A stretch of 64,000 nucleotides of DNA from Dryocola clanedunensis_A. GTDB taxonomy: Bacteria; Pseudomonadota; Gammaproteobacteria; Enterobacterales; Enterobacteriaceae. The stretch lies in the NCBI GenBank assembly GCA_038405435.1, contig JBBYHZ010000001.1. One strand, given 5' to 3'. The notes beneath the pieces were generated by a model. The model was given only the letters and a program-made list of their open reading frames with translations. It was not told where the DNA came from and made no database searches. Of the stretch, positions 50,555 through 59,756 are shown piece by piece. How positions within the stretch are numbered: position 1 is the stretch's first letter; each line of letters starts with the position of its first letter. A program made the translations under genes and the position numbers.

Positions 50555-51100
50555 CGCCATCTCCATGAAATACAAGATACAGCCCGCCATGCTAGCATTG
50601 AATTATTATGCGTTAAATGAAGATTTCCATTCAAGCAACAATAGCAGCCATAAAGCCCCGTTAGTGGTAAGGAGACAAGCGGAGCCGTTAGGCGACTACA
50701 TCAGTGTTCAGAGGGATCACACCTTATCAGGGTGCTCGTGTACCGTTAGGAGCGTGAGCGAAGCGCAGGCAGAGCCGGATCTGTAGCTACCGGGGCATTA
50801 CCACTATTCACCTGTTTACACTGCCACAAGGCCCCACATCGGGCTTAAATGCGTGTGATCAATCTGGTGTAAGAGCCAATGCCAGGATCAGGATTTGCCT
50901 TGACGTTGTGCTATCGCGGTATGAAGGCTGCAACTGCCGCCGAAGAAGAGACATATTCTCAATTCCGTCGTCATTGTCTGTGTTAATTAACAGAGTCCCC
51001 CGTTGGTTACTTTGTCGTTCAATGGTGAACGCACGAGGCAACATATCTTGAATAAGATCTTGATAACTAAATCTAAGGAAGTTTTGCAACAAGGGGAGAT
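50555..51100. other. Gene-poor stretch between the exporter and tRNA-Gly
   Basis: About 545 bases. One 77-codon open frame on the minus strand (50859-51092) has no recognisable family. Its last codons (LALALTPD) share 13 exact bases (GTGTAAGAGCCAA on the plus strand, 50867-50879) with the end of the exporter gene (49918-49930), which may mark an old recombination junction. No integrase and no second copy of the tRNA 3' end are visible. Confidence 0.4.
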
Positions 51101-51174
51101 TGGAGCGGGTGAAGGGAATCGAACCCTCGTATGCAGCTTGGGAAGCTGCCGTTCTACCATTGAACTACACCCGC
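51101..51174 (-). tRNA. glyU: tRNA-Gly(CCC)
   Basis: The reverse strand from 51174 reads GCGGGTGTAGTTCAATGGTA, folds as a cloverleaf with acceptor GCGGGTG/CACCCGC, anticodon CCC in CTTCCCAAG, the T-loop GGTTCGATTCC, and an encoded CCA end. The length is 74 with CCA. It corresponds to glyU of E. coli, next to actS (ygeR)-lysS there too, and known as an insertion point for islands. Confidence 0.96.
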
Positions 51175-51192
51175 TTTTTGGGAAGCCCCGGC

Positions 51193-51220
51193 ATTATAAC
51201 CCTCCGGGGCCTGGTAGCAA
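51193..51220 (-). promoter_or_regulatory. Promoter of tRNA-Gly
   Basis: On the minus strand TTGCTA (51215-51220) and a consensus TATAAT (51193-51198) are 16 bases apart, followed by a GC-rich discriminator (GCCGGGGC). That pattern suits a stringently controlled stable-RNA promoter. Confidence 0.75.
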
Positions 51221-51266
51221 GGGGCTGAGTTGCTAAGTGATGGTATTTTATACGTTTGCGCTGCCG

Positions 51267-52031
51267 TTAACAGGAAGGCTTGCTGCCCTGCGGTGGCAGA
51301 TAGCGCTGCGGATCGATAGCCGTGGCGCGGTAGCGGATCTGGAAGTGCAGATTCACCGTGTTCGACCCGGTGCTGCCCATGGTGGCAATCTTCTGTCCGG
51401 CACTGACCTTCTGCCCGTTGTTCACGAGCGTCGTATCGTTGTGCGCATACGCCGTGATGTAATCTTCGCTGTGCTTGATCATCACGAGATTACCGTAGCC
51501 CCTGAGCTGATCCCCGACGTAAACCACCGTCCCCGCTGCCGAAGCGTAGATGGGCTGTCCGCGAGATCCCGCAATATCAATACCTTTGTTGCCGCCTTCG
51601 CTGTTGGAAAACGGTTCAATAATTTTGCCCGTGGTAGGCCAGCGCCAGCATTTTGATCCCACCGGTGGCGGTGCAACTTTCGCAACGCTGGTACCCGCTG
51701 ATGAGCGAGTTTTGGAGCTTTTTGCGACGGCTGTTTTTTTCGATGAGGAGGAGCCGGAGCTGCTTTTCACGCGGATCTTCTGCCCGACTTCGAGGGTATA
51801 AGGTGCGGAAATGCCGTTCATGCGTGCAAGCGTGCCGACGCTTGAGCCGGTCATGCGTGAGATGCGATAGAGTGTGTCACCACGTTTGACGGTATACACC
51901 GAGCCGCTGTAGCTGCCTGCGGAGGCTTTAGAGCTGCCTGCTTTATCAGATGAGCAGGCGATTAAAGACAGGCTGAGTAGCGCGACGATGGCATTAAGTA
52001 ACCCTATGCGGATGATGCTTTCCTTGCGCAA
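51267..52031 (-). CDS. actS: Amidase activator ActS (YgeR), LysM and degenerate M23 lipoprotein
   Basis: ActS is an outer-membrane lipoprotein that activates cell-wall amidases, mainly AmiC, under stress. From the TTG at 52031 (AGAGGG site) the protein has 254 residues: lipobox LIAC with Cys26, a LysM domain (about 45-90; YTVKRGDTLYRISRMTGSSV), a Ser/Lys linker, and a LytM/M23 domain (about 130-250). The zinc motifs are broken (NKGID in place of HxxxD; NLHFQIR lacks the first His), as expected for an activator without its own activity. A start eight codons earlier is possible. Confidence 0.9.
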   Translation of the reverse strand: MRKESIIRIGLLNAIVALLSLSLIACSSDKAGSSKASAGSYSGSVYTVKRGDTLYRISRMTGSSVGTLARMNGISAPYTLEVGQKIRVKSSSGSSSSKKTAVAKSSKTRSSAGTSVAKVAPPPVGSKCWRWPTTGKIIEPFSNSEGGNKGIDIAGSRGQPIYASAAGTVVYVGDQLRGYGNLVMIKHSEDYITAYAHNDTTLVNNGQKVSAGQKIATMGSTGSNTVNLHFQIRYRATAIDPQRYLPPQGSKPSC

Positions 52032-52054
52032 ACTAACCCTCTGAAAATTATCCA

Positions 52055-52085
52055 AGAAAAAGAACTTCCTCCCCGAAGGGAGGAA
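52055..52085 (-). terminator. Rho-independent terminator of lysS
   Basis: On the minus strand TTCCTCCC and GGGAGGAA form an 8-bp stem with a TTCG loop (an extra-stable tetraloop); GTTCTTTTTCTT follows. It lies 10 bases past the lysS stop. Confidence 0.85.
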
Positions 52086-52094
52086 TAATACTGC

Positions 52095-53609
52095 TTACTT
52101 AACCGGACGCAGAGCCGGGAACAGGATCACGTCACGGATGGTGTGGCTGTTGGTGAACAGCATAACCATACGGTCGATACCAATACCCAGACCCGCCGTT
52201 GGCGGCAGGCCGTGCTCCAGTGCGGTAACGTAGTCTTCGTCGAAGAACATCGCTTCGTCATCGCCCGCATCTTTCGCGGCTACCTGGTCTGCGAAGCGCT
52301 GCGCCTGATCTTCCGCATCGTTAAGCTCAGAGAAGCCGTTACCGATTTCACGGCCGCCGATGAAGAACTCGAAGCGGTCGGTGATTTCCGGATTCTCGTC
52401 GTTACGACGCGCCAGCGGGGAAACCTCTGCCGGGTACTCAGTAATGAAGGTCGGCTGAATCAGATGGCTTTCCGCCACTTCTTCGAAGATCTCGGTCACA
52501 ACGCGGCCCAGACCCCAGCTCTTCTCAACTTTGATACCGATAGCGGCGGCGATTTCCAGCGCTTTAGCCATATCGTCAAGATCCGCAATGTTGGTTTCCG
52601 GACGGTATTTTTTGATCGCTTCACGCATGGTCAGCTTGGCGAACGGCTGGTCGAAGTCAAACACCTGCTCACCGTAGGTGACCTGCGCGGTGCCCAGCAC
52701 TTCATGCGCCAGGGTACGGAACAGGGATTCGGTCAGTTCGATCAGGTCTTTGTAATCCGCGTACGCCATATAGAGTTCCATCATGGTGAACTCTGGGTTG
52801 TGACGCGGAGAGATGCCTTCGTTACGGAAGTTGCGGTTAATTTCGAAGACGCGCTCGAAGCCGCCCACTACCAGACGCTTAAGATACAGCTCTGGCGCAA
52901 TACGCAGGTACATATCGATGTCCAGCGCGTTGTGGTGGGTGATGAACGGACGAGCAGACGCGCCGCCTGGGATAACCTGCATCATTGGCGTTTCGACTTC
53001 CATGAAGCCACGGCCAACCATGAAGTTACGAATGCCGGACATGATCTGCGAACGCACTTTAAAGGTATTGCGGGATTCGTCGTTGGAGATCAGATCCAGA
53101 TAGCGCTGACGGTAACGCGCTTCCTGATCCTGCAGGCCGTGGAACTTGTCCGGCAGCGGGCGCAGCGCTTTGGTCAGCAGGCGCAGTTCGCTACAGTGGA
53201 TGGACAGCTCGCCGGTTTTGGTTTTAAAAAGCTTGCCGCGCGCGCCGAGGATATCGCCCAGATCCCACTTCTTGAACTGCTCGTTATAGACGCCTTCTGC
53301 CAGGTCGTCGCGGGCCACGTACAGCTGAATGCGGCCGCCAACGTCCTGTAAGGTCACGAAGGAGGCTTTACCCATGATACGGCGGGTCATCATGCGGCCT
53401 GCAACGGTCACTTCGATGTTCAGGTCTTCGAGCTCTTCGTTCTCTTTACCGTCAAAGTCTGCGTGCAGCTGGTCTGAGGTATGTTCACGGCGGAAGTCAT
53501 TCGGGAAGGGAATGCCCTGCTCACGCAGGCCAGCCAGCTTCTCGCGGCGAGCTTTCAGTTCATTATTTAAATCGACCGCTTCGGTGCCCGGTGCTTGTTG
53601 TTCAGACAT
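52095..53609 (-). CDS. lysS: Lysyl-tRNA synthetase
   Basis: Class II aminoacyl-tRNA synthetase that charges tRNA-Lys. The 504-residue protein has the N-terminal OB-fold anticodon domain (about 60-150; VTVAGRMMTRRIMGKASF) and the catalytic core with motif 1 (GFMEVETPMMQ), motif 2 (FRNEGISPRHNPEFTMMELY) and motif 3 (GLGIGIDRMVML). It lies 9 bases after prfB on the same strand, the classical prfB-lysS operon. Intact and certain. Confidence 0.99.
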   Translation of the reverse strand: MSEQQAPGTEAVDLNNELKARREKLAGLREQGIPFPNDFRREHTSDQLHADFDGKENEELEDLNIEVTVAGRMMTRRIMGKASFVTLQDVGGRIQLYVARDDLAEGVYNEQFKKWDLGDILGARGKLFKTKTGELSIHCSELRLLTKALRPLPDKFHGLQDQEARYRQRYLDLISNDESRNTFKVRSQIMSGIRNFMVGRGFMEVETPMMQVIPGGASARPFITHHNALDIDMYLRIAPELYLKRLVVGGFERVFEINRNFRNEGISPRHNPEFTMMELYMAYADYKDLIELTESLFRTLAHEVLGTAQVTYGEQVFDFDQPFAKLTMREAIKKYRPETNIADLDDMAKALEIAAAIGIKVEKSWGLGRVVTEIFEEVAESHLIQPTFITEYPAEVSPLARRNDENPEITDRFEFFIGGREIGNGFSELNDAEDQAQRFADQVAAKDAGDDEAMFFDEDYVTALEHGLPPTAGLGIGIDRMVMLFTNSHTIRDVILFPALRPVK

Positions 53610-53618
53610 GTTGGTTCC

Positions 53619-54717
53619 TCATAACCCTGCTTTCAAACTTGCTTCGATAAATTTGTCCAGATCGCCATCCAGTACCGCCTGCGTATTACGGGTTTCAACC
53701 CCGGTGCGCAGGTCTTTGATACGGGAGTCGTCCAGCACGTAAGAGCGAATCTGGCTGCCCCAGCCGATATCCGATTTGTTATCTTCCAGCGCCTGCTTTT
53801 CAGCATTCTTCTTCTGCATTTCCAGCTCGTACAGCTTCGCCTTCATCTGCTTCATGGCCTGATCTTTGTTTTTATGCTGCGAACGGTCGTTCTGGCACTG
53901 GGTGACGGTGTTGGTCGGAATGTGGGTAATACGCACCGCAGATTCCGTACGGTTAACGTGCTGACCGCCCGCGCCTGAGGCACGGTACACGTCGATACGC
54001 AGGTCCGCCGGGTTGATTTCGATATCAATGTCGTCATCCACTTCCGGATAGACGAACGCCGAGCTGAAGGAGGTATGGCGACGGCCGCCGGAGTCAAACG
54101 GACTCTTACGCACCAGGCGATGAACGCCCGTTTCGGTACGCAGCCAGCCGAAAGCATATTCGCCCTGAATGCGGATGGTCACGGATTTGATGCCCGCGAC
54201 TTCGCCTTCAGACTCTTCGATAATTTCGGTCTTGAACCCGCGGGATTCCGCCCAGCGCAGGTACATACGCATCAGCATGCTTGCCCAGTCCTGCGCCTCG
54301 GTGCCGCCGGAGCCTGCCTGAATGTCGATATAGCAGTCGGCGCTGTCGTAATCACCGGAGAACATACGGCGGAATTCCAGCTGCTCGAGCTTGGTTTCCA
54401 GCACGTCTAACTCAGCAACGGCTTCGTTGAAGGTCTCTTCGTCGTCCGCTTCTACGGCCAGCTCCAGCAGGCCGGAAACATCTTCCAGGCCCTGGGTCAT
54501 CTGATCCAGCGTCTCGACAATCGCTTCCAGCGTGGAACGTTCTTTACCCAGCGCCTGCGCGCGTTCAGGTTCGTTCCACACGTCAGGCTGTTCCAGCTCT
54601 GCGTTTACTTCTTCCAGGCGCTCTTTCTTGGCATCGTAGTCAAAGATACCCCCTAAGAACGTCGCTGCGCTCTGTCAGGTCCTGGATGCGGTTTTTTACC
54701 GGGTTAATTTCAAACAT
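53619..54717 (-). CDS. prfB: Peptide chain release factor 2 (programmed +1 frameshift)
   Basis: RF2 reads UGA and UAA stop codons and releases the finished peptide. The gene begins at ATG 54717 (MFEINPVKNRIQDL), meets an in-frame TGA at codon 26, and continues in the +1 frame to 53619, about 365 residues in all. The main frame holds the anticodon-like SPF (VRKSPFDSGG) and the catalytic GGQ (ASGAGGQHVN). This is the family's autoregulatory frameshift, not damage. It is co-transcribed with lysS, which follows after 9 bases. Confidence 0.98.
54640..54654 (-). promoter_or_regulatory. prfB frameshift site
   Basis: The minus strand reads AGGGGGTATCTTTGA: an internal Shine-Dalgarno (AGGGGG), then the CTT slip codon, then TGA followed by C. 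Low RF2 lets the ribosome slip +1 at CTT, so RF2 controls its own synthesis. Confidence 0.97.
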
Positions 54718-54833
54718 GCTTAATTTCTTATGTTGATGTCAGAAGACGAAAATGCGGTCGTAAACCGGAAAGTTTACCGGAATTACGCCGCATTTTATAG
54801 CGTTGGTTGCTGCTTTTAAGCCGGGCTTAACGG

Positions 54834-56567
54834 CTAGAGAGGCCAGATATGATCGATTAAAAGCTGCACGCTGCGGTTGCCGCGAAACTCGTTGACGTCC
54901 AGCTTGAAGGCCAGCTCCACCTCACGCACGCCGTTATCAGGCCAGCAGGTGGTATCAACGTTAAACGCAATGCCGTCAATCAGCGGGCCGCCGCCCAGCG
55001 GTTCGACCATCACCTTAAGATGACGCTCGCCCACCAGCCTTTGTTGCAGGAGGCGAAATTTGCCGTCGAACAGCGGTTCCGGGAACATTTGCCCCCACGG
55101 CCCCGCGTCGCGCAGCATCTCGGCGACTTCCAGCGTCAGCTCCTGGGTTGATAACGCGCCGTCGGACCAGATTTCACCCTGCAGCAGGGCCGGATCGAGC
55201 CATTCGCCAACCAAATCGCCAAAGCGCTGGCGAAACTCATCAAAACGAGGTTCTTCCAGTGACAAGCCAGCTGCCATGGCGTGCCCGCCAAACTTCAGCA
55301 TCAGACCGGGGTGCAGGGTGTCCAGACGCTCAAGCGCATCGCGCATATGCAGTCCCTGTATCGACCGGCCGGAGCCTTTAAGCGTGCCGTCACCCGCCGG
55401 GGCAAAAGCGATAACCGGGCGGTTAAAACGTTCTTTAATGCGTGAAGCAAGGATACCTACTACGCCCTGATGCCACTCCGGGTGGTACATTGCCAGGCCG
55501 TACGGCAGCGCGTCGTTGCTGCGCTCCAGCGCATCGCACAGCGATAACGCCTCAACCTGCATCCCCTGCTCAATCTCTTTTCGCGTCTGGTTCAGCGCAT
55601 CAAGCTCGTTGGCGAGCATGCGGGCTTCGCCAATGTTTTCGCTCAGCAAAAGCGCCACGCCGACGGACATATCGTCCAGACGGCCTGCGGCGTTCAGGCG
55701 CGGGCCAAGTGCAAAGCCCAGGTCGCTGGCCGCCAGCTTTTGCGGCTCACGATTGGCAACTTCAAGCAGGGCCAGAATACCCGGACGGCATTTACGCGCG
55801 CGTATGCGGCTTAACCCCTGCCAGGTAAGAATGCGGTTATTCGTGTCCAGCGGAACGACGTCCGCCACCGTGCCTAAAGCCACCAGATCCAGCAGCTCCG
55901 CCAGATTAGGGACTGCCAGCCCCTGCTGTTCGAACCAGCCAACGTCGCGCAGGTGCGCGCGCAGAGCCAGCATTAGATAGAACGCCACGCCCACGCCAGC
56001 AAGCGCCTTGGACGGGAATTCGCAGTCCACCAGGTTAGGGTTGATGATGGCCTCTGCCGCTGGCAGCTCCGGTCCGGGCAGGTGGTGATCGGTGACCACC
56101 ACGGGAATGCCCAGCTCATGCGCGCGTTCGACGCCGCTATGGGAGGAAATGCCGTTATCCACGGTGAGGATCAGCTGTGCGCCGCGCGCATGCGCCTGAT
56201 CCACCACTTCCGGGCTTAAGCCATAGCCGTCTTCAAAACGGTTCGGCACCAGATAGCCGATATTCGAGCCGCCCAGGCTACGCAGCGCAAGCACGCTCAG
56301 AGCGGTGCTGGTTGCGCCATCGGCGTCGAAATCACCGACCACAATGATGCGCAGCCCTTCGCGGAGCGCGTTATGCAGGATAGTCACGGCCTCTTTCATG
56401 CCGTTGAGCTGCTGCCATGGCAACATACCTTTAACGCTACGCTCGAGATCCTGCTCACCGCGCACGCCACGGCTGGCGTAGAGGCGCTTTAACAGCGGGG
56501 ATAACCCCGCCGGGAGCACCACCGAATCATCCACGACCCGACGGCGAAGTTGCGTTTGCTTTTTCAC
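54834..56567 (-). CDS. recJ: Single-stranded-DNA exonuclease RecJ
   Basis: RecJ is a 5'-to-3' exonuclease on single-stranded DNA, used in mismatch repair, RecFOR recombination and fork processing. The 577-residue protein has the DHH phosphoesterase motifs: VVGDFDADGATS (about residue 76-87), LTVDNGISS and VVTDHHLPGPE, plus the DHHA1 segment LKFGGHAMAAGLSL. It lies 7 bases after dsbC on the same strand, part of the conserved xerD-dsbC-recJ run. Complete and certain. Confidence 0.98.
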   Translation of the reverse strand: MKKQTQLRRRVVDDSVVLPAGLSPLLKRLYASRGVRGEQDLERSVKGMLPWQQLNGMKEAVTILHNALREGLRIIVVGDFDADGATSTALSVLALRSLGGSNIGYLVPNRFEDGYGLSPEVVDQAHARGAQLILTVDNGISSHSGVERAHELGIPVVVTDHHLPGPELPAAEAIINPNLVDCEFPSKALAGVGVAFYLMLALRAHLRDVGWFEQQGLAVPNLAELLDLVALGTVADVVPLDTNNRILTWQGLSRIRARKCRPGILALLEVANREPQKLAASDLGFALGPRLNAAGRLDDMSVGVALLLSENIGEARMLANELDALNQTRKEIEQGMQVEALSLCDALERSNDALPYGLAMYHPEWHQGVVGILASRIKERFNRPVIAFAPAGDGTLKGSGRSIQGLHMRDALERLDTLHPGLMLKFGGHAMAAGLSLEEPRFDEFRQRFGDLVGEWLDPALLQGEIWSDGALSTQELTLEVAEMLRDAGPWGQMFPEPLFDGKFRLLQQRLVGERHLKVMVEPLGGGPLIDGIAFNVDTTCWPDNGVREVELAFKLDVNEFRGNRSVQLLIDHIWPL

Positions 56568-56574
56568 CCGCTAA

Positions 56575-57291
56575 CTACCCACCTACTTTGCTGAGCTGCT
56601 GATGCGCATCCAGCATTTCCTTCATCTCTTTCGGCCCCTGATAGCCCGGGATCACGGTCCCGTTGCTCAGGACAATAGCCGGAGTCCCCTGCACGCCAAA
56701 CTGCACGCCCAGGTTGTAATGGTTAGCGATGTTGGTATCGCAGGTTGCCGAGGCCACGGCACCGCCCTTCATAGCGGCATCAAAGGCTTTATTGCGGTCT
56801 TTTGCACACCAGATGGATTTCATGTCGCTTTCGGTCTGGCTTTGCAGACCCTGACGAGGGAAGGCCAGATAACGCACGGTGATCCCCAGCGCGTTATAGT
56901 CTTTCATCTCTTCGTGCAGCTTATGGCAGTAGCCGCAGGTGATATCGGTAAACACGGTAATGACATGTTTTTCCTGCGGCGCCTTGTAGACGATCATCTC
57001 TTTCTCAAGCGCGTTGAGTTTCCCCATCAGCAGCTTGTTGGTGACGTTGATCGGCTGCGCGCCGCTGACGTCGTAAAGCGGGCCCTGAATGATGTGCTTG
57101 CCGTCTTCGGTGACGTACAGCACGCCGCTTTCCGTCAGCACGGTTTTCATACCCGTAACGGGCGCAGACTGGATGTTCGCATTTTGTATGCCCAGCTTCG
57201 CCAGGGATTGTTTAATGGCCGCGTCGTCAGCGTGAGCAAAACCTGTTACGGACGCCGCTAATAACGAGAGCAGCACAATACCTTTTTTCAT
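56575..57291 (-). CDS. dsbC: Periplasmic disulfide isomerase DsbC
   Basis: DsbC corrects wrong disulfides in the periplasm and is kept reduced by DsbD. The 238-residue precursor has a signal peptide (MKKGIVLLSLLAASVTGFAHA, cleaved near 21), an N-terminal dimer domain, and a thioredoxin domain with the active site CGYC (119-122) and the cis-Pro loop GVQGTPAIV. A second Cys pair (IWCAKD and ATCDTN) gives the structural disulfide. Two adjacent ATGs exist; the second is better spaced from AAAGGA. It sits between xerD and recJ. Confidence 0.97.
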   Translation of the reverse strand: MKKGIVLLSLLAASVTGFAHADDAAIKQSLAKLGIQNANIQSAPVTGMKTVLTESGVLYVTEDGKHIIQGPLYDVSGAQPINVTNKLLMGKLNALEKEMIVYKAPQEKHVITVFTDITCGYCHKLHEEMKDYNALGITVRYLAFPRQGLQSQTESDMKSIWCAKDRNKAFDAAMKGGAVASATCDTNIANHYNLGVQFGVQGTPAIVLSNGTVIPGYQGPKEMKEMLDAHQQLSKVGG

Positions 57292-57315
57292 CATAATTCC
57301 TTTGTCTTCTGGCAC

Positions 57316-58212
57316 TCACGCCCGTGGGTGGTGCTGTTGATGCAGCTGACGCAAACGTTCGGTCGCTACATGTGTATAAATTTGTGTGGTGGATAAATCG
57401 CTGTGCCCTAACAGCATCTGTACGACACGTAAATCTGCACCGTGGTTCAGCAGATGCGTGGCGAAAGCGTGTCGCAGAACGTGCGGGGACAATTTTTCAC
57501 TGTCGATACCCGCTATCACGGCGTAGTGCTTTATGCGATGCCAGAAAGTTTGTCTGGTCATCTGCTGCGCCCGCTGGCTCGGAAAAACAACGTCCAGCGA
57601 CTGCCCGTTAAGCAGCCACGGGCGGCCATGTTCGAGATAATTTTCCAGCCAGTAAACCGCCTCTTCACCCAGCGGTACCAGACGCTCTTTATTACCTTTA
57701 CCGATGACGCGCACCACGCCCTGGCGCAGGCTGATATCACTCATTACCAGGCCAACCAGTTCGGAGACGCGTAGGCCGGTAGCATACAGCAATTCGAGCA
57801 TCGCTTTGTCACGTAACTCAATCGGCTGATCCAGACAGGGAGCCTGCAATAGCCGTTCAACCTGTGCCTCACTGAGATCCTTAGGCAAGCGCTGCGGCAG
57901 TTTGGGGGATGAAAGCAGCGCGCTCGGGTCGTCGTCACGCGCTTTTTCGCGGTACAAATACTGGAACAGACGGCGAATGGCGCTGAGCATTCTTGCCGAA
58001 CTGGTGGCTTTATAACCGCCCTCCAGCCGTTCGGCAAACAGCGACTGCAAATCACCGGGCTGCGCGTCCAGCAGCGTCAACTCCTTGCGATGTAACCACT
58101 CGACCACGGTTTTCAGGTCCCGGCGATAAGAAGTCAGGGTGTTTTCCGCCAGATTTTTCTCCAGCCAGAGTGCGTCGAGAAATTGTTCTATTCGGGCCAG
58201 ATCCTGTTCCAC
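57316..58212 (-). CDS. xerD: Tyrosine recombinase XerD
   Basis: XerD with XerC resolves chromosome dimers at dif during division, activated by FtsK. From the GTG at 58212 (GAGG site six bases upstream) the protein has 298 residues, exactly as in E. coli; the longer open frame has no family support. It has the SAM-like N-terminal core-binding domain (1-100) and the catalytic domain with Arg148 (TGLRVSELVGL), Lys172, the HxxR box (SPHVLRHAFATHL), His270 (LLGHSDLSTTQ) and Tyr279 (IYTHV). It leads the xerD-dsbC-recJ operon, divergent from fldB. Confidence 0.98.
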   Translation of the reverse strand: MEQDLARIEQFLDALWLEKNLAENTLTSYRRDLKTVVEWLHRKELTLLDAQPGDLQSLFAERLEGGYKATSSARMLSAIRRLFQYLYREKARDDDPSALLSSPKLPQRLPKDLSEAQVERLLQAPCLDQPIELRDKAMLELLYATGLRVSELVGLVMSDISLRQGVVRVIGKGNKERLVPLGEEAVYWLENYLEHGRPWLLNGQSLDVVFPSQRAQQMTRQTFWHRIKHYAVIAGIDSEKLSPHVLRHAFATHLLNHGADLRVVQMLLGHSDLSTTQIYTHVATERLRQLHQQHHPRA

Positions 58213-58313
58213 TGGAGCCTCACTTAAGCTTGATTTACCGCCATTATGCATGATGCGTAATGGGATCTGGTACACTTGCCAGCCTGCACGTTATTACATG
58301 AGTTGTTATCGCT

Positions 58314-58835
58314 ATGAACATTGGCCTTTTTTATGGCTCCAGCACCTGTTACACCGAAATGGCAGCCGAAAAGATTCGTGACATCATCGGCCCGGAGCTG
58401 GTAACGCTCCATAACCTGAAGGATGACGCTCCCACGCTGATGGAACAGTACGACGTCCTGATCCTCGGTATCCCCACCTGGGACTTCGGTGAGCTGCAGG
58501 AAGACTGGGAGGCAAACTGGGACCAGCTGGATAACCTGAATCTGGAAGGCAAGCTGGTGGCGCTGTACGGCATGGGCGACCAGCTCGGCTACGGCGAATG
58601 GTTCCTCGACGCACTCGGCATGCTGCACGACAAGCTGGCACCCCGCGGCGCGCAGTTTATCGGTTACTGGCCAACCGAAGGCTACGAGTTTACCAGCCCG
58701 AAACCTGTTATCGCAGACGGCGAGCTGTTTGTTGGCCTGGCGCTGGATGAAACCAACCAGTATGACCTGAGCGATGAACGCATTCAGAACTGGTGTGAAC
58801 AGATTCTGGGTGAAATGGCTGAGAAGTTCGCCTGA
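58314..58835 (+). CDS. fldB: Flavodoxin 2
   Basis: A long-chain flavodoxin of 173 residues. The FMN phosphate loop is FYGSSTCYTEMAAEKI (about 6-21), with GIPTWDFGELQEDWE and YGMGDQLGYGEWF contacting the flavin. In E. coli, FldB is induced by superoxide through SoxRS; its essential partner role is not defined, unlike FldA. It is divergent from xerD, with about 100 bases between, and converges on cptA with only 5 bases between stops. It is cytosolic, in contrast to the Tat-signal flavodoxin at 42.8 kb. Confidence 0.97.
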   Translation: MNIGLFYGSSTCYTEMAAEKIRDIIGPELVTLHNLKDDAPTLMEQYDVLILGIPTWDFGELQEDWEANWDQLDNLNLEGKLVALYGMGDQLGYGEWFLDALGMLHDKLAPRGAQFIGYWPTEGYEFTSPKPVIADGELFVGLALDETNQYDLSDERIQNWCEQILGEMAEKFA

Positions 58836-58840
58836 GGCGC

Positions 58841-59263
58841 TTAAGCCTGGCCGCTCCCGCTCGCCTGCTGTTGTAACATCAGGCGGCGTAAATCACGCCA
58901 CTCTCCGCTGTCCATGCTGTCCGACAGCAGCCATAAATGCTGGCTGCGCGTTTTGTGCGGCTGGCGAATGCGTAACATCAGTCCGCTGCGCAGCATCCAG
59001 GGCGCACCAACAATTTCCCACTCTTTGCCCTGCCATTTCAGACGGTAGTCCGTCAGCAGTTTAATCTCCCCCTGGCTGGCATGAATACGGCGCTGGCTGC
59101 GCACGCTGTCGAAGACAACCAGAGAAAGCAAAAACATCCAGATAAGCGTGTAGCTCATGGGCCAGGGTAAAAGCAAAACGAACAGCGCCAGCAGGCCGTG
59201 CGCCAACAGGGAAAGCCACTGCGCTCGCCAGGAGACGCGAAGATCAGATTGCCACAGGACCAC
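58841..59263 (-). CDS. cptA: CptA/YgfX inner-membrane protein
   Basis: A 140-residue protein with two membrane helices near the N-terminus (about 16-50: WLSLLAHGLLALFVLLLPWP and the next segment) and a cytosolic C-terminal part ending in RDLRRLMLQQQ. In E. coli it is encoded with SdhE and was described as a toxin that acts on the cytoskeletal proteins FtsZ and MreB; a role next to SdhE in flavoprotein biology has also been suggested. Its start overlaps the end of sdhE by 20 bases. Confidence 0.93.
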   Translation of the reverse strand: MVLWQSDLRVSWRAQWLSLLAHGLLALFVLLLPWPMSYTLIWMFLLSLVVFDSVRSQRRIHASQGEIKLLTDYRLKWQGKEWEIVGAPWMLRSGLMLRIRQPHKTRSQHLWLLSDSMDSGEWRDLRRLMLQQQASGSGQA

Positions 59264-59510
59264 GTTCTCTATTCCGTGTTTGGATCAGCTTCACCATACG
59301 CTGCAACGCCTTGTCTTCCGGTTCACCGTGATTCATCAGCCAGTTAAAAAGGTCCGGATCGTCACATTCCAGAAGACGGATAAACAGCTGCTTATCCTCG
59401 TCGCTTAGCGTGTCATATTCATATTCAAAGAACGGCATAATCGAAATATCGAGCTCGCGCATTCCACGGCGACAGGCCCAGTGAATTCGGGCTTTATTAT
59501 TGATATCCAT
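59244..59510 (-). CDS. sdhE: FAD assembly factor SdhE (CptB/YgfY)
   Basis: SdhE promotes covalent FAD attachment to succinate dehydrogenase and fumarate reductase flavoprotein subunits. The 88-residue helical protein has the conserved surface motif RGMRELD (about 15-21), required for flavinylation, and the stretch FIRLLECDDPDLFNWLMN. It is the first gene of the sdhE-cptA pair, divergent from ygfZ. The E. coli name cptB reflects an earlier antitoxin proposal. Confidence 0.96.
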   Translation of the reverse strand: MDINNKARIHWACRRGMRELDISIMPFFEYEYDTLSDEDKQLFIRLLECDDPDLFNWLMNHGEPEDKALQRMVKLIQTRNRERGPVAI

Positions 59511-59756
59511 CTGCTCTTTCCTGCTTTGTAAATGTGTCAGGTACGCGGTTAGTGTAACGTGTTTTCGCCGCTCGTATTATCTGAATGTTTCTATATGCGT
59601 ACTTTCTCTGGATAAATTTGTGCAAAGCGACATTGCTGCATAGAAAGTGCGAGACTGCTCGAAACGGCACGATTCGCGATATCAAACTGCTTGCATTGCC
59701 GGGTGGCTCTTTTACCATTACCTTCATTCATCCGTTGGATTATCCAGGACACTATT

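Noticed and set aside
51101..51174. Possible integrated prophage or integrative element at tRNA-Gly
   Set aside because: No integrase, no phage genes and no second copy of the tRNA 3' end were seen in the window.
52143..53351. A 402-codon open frame opposite lysS
   Set aside because: Antisense shadow of lysS; no ribosome site and no recognisable domain.
54581..54717. prfB looks frameshifted, with the first 25 codons in another frame
   Set aside because: The site AGGGGG-TAT-CTT-TGA-C is the conserved programmed +1 frameshift of RF2, so the gene is intact.
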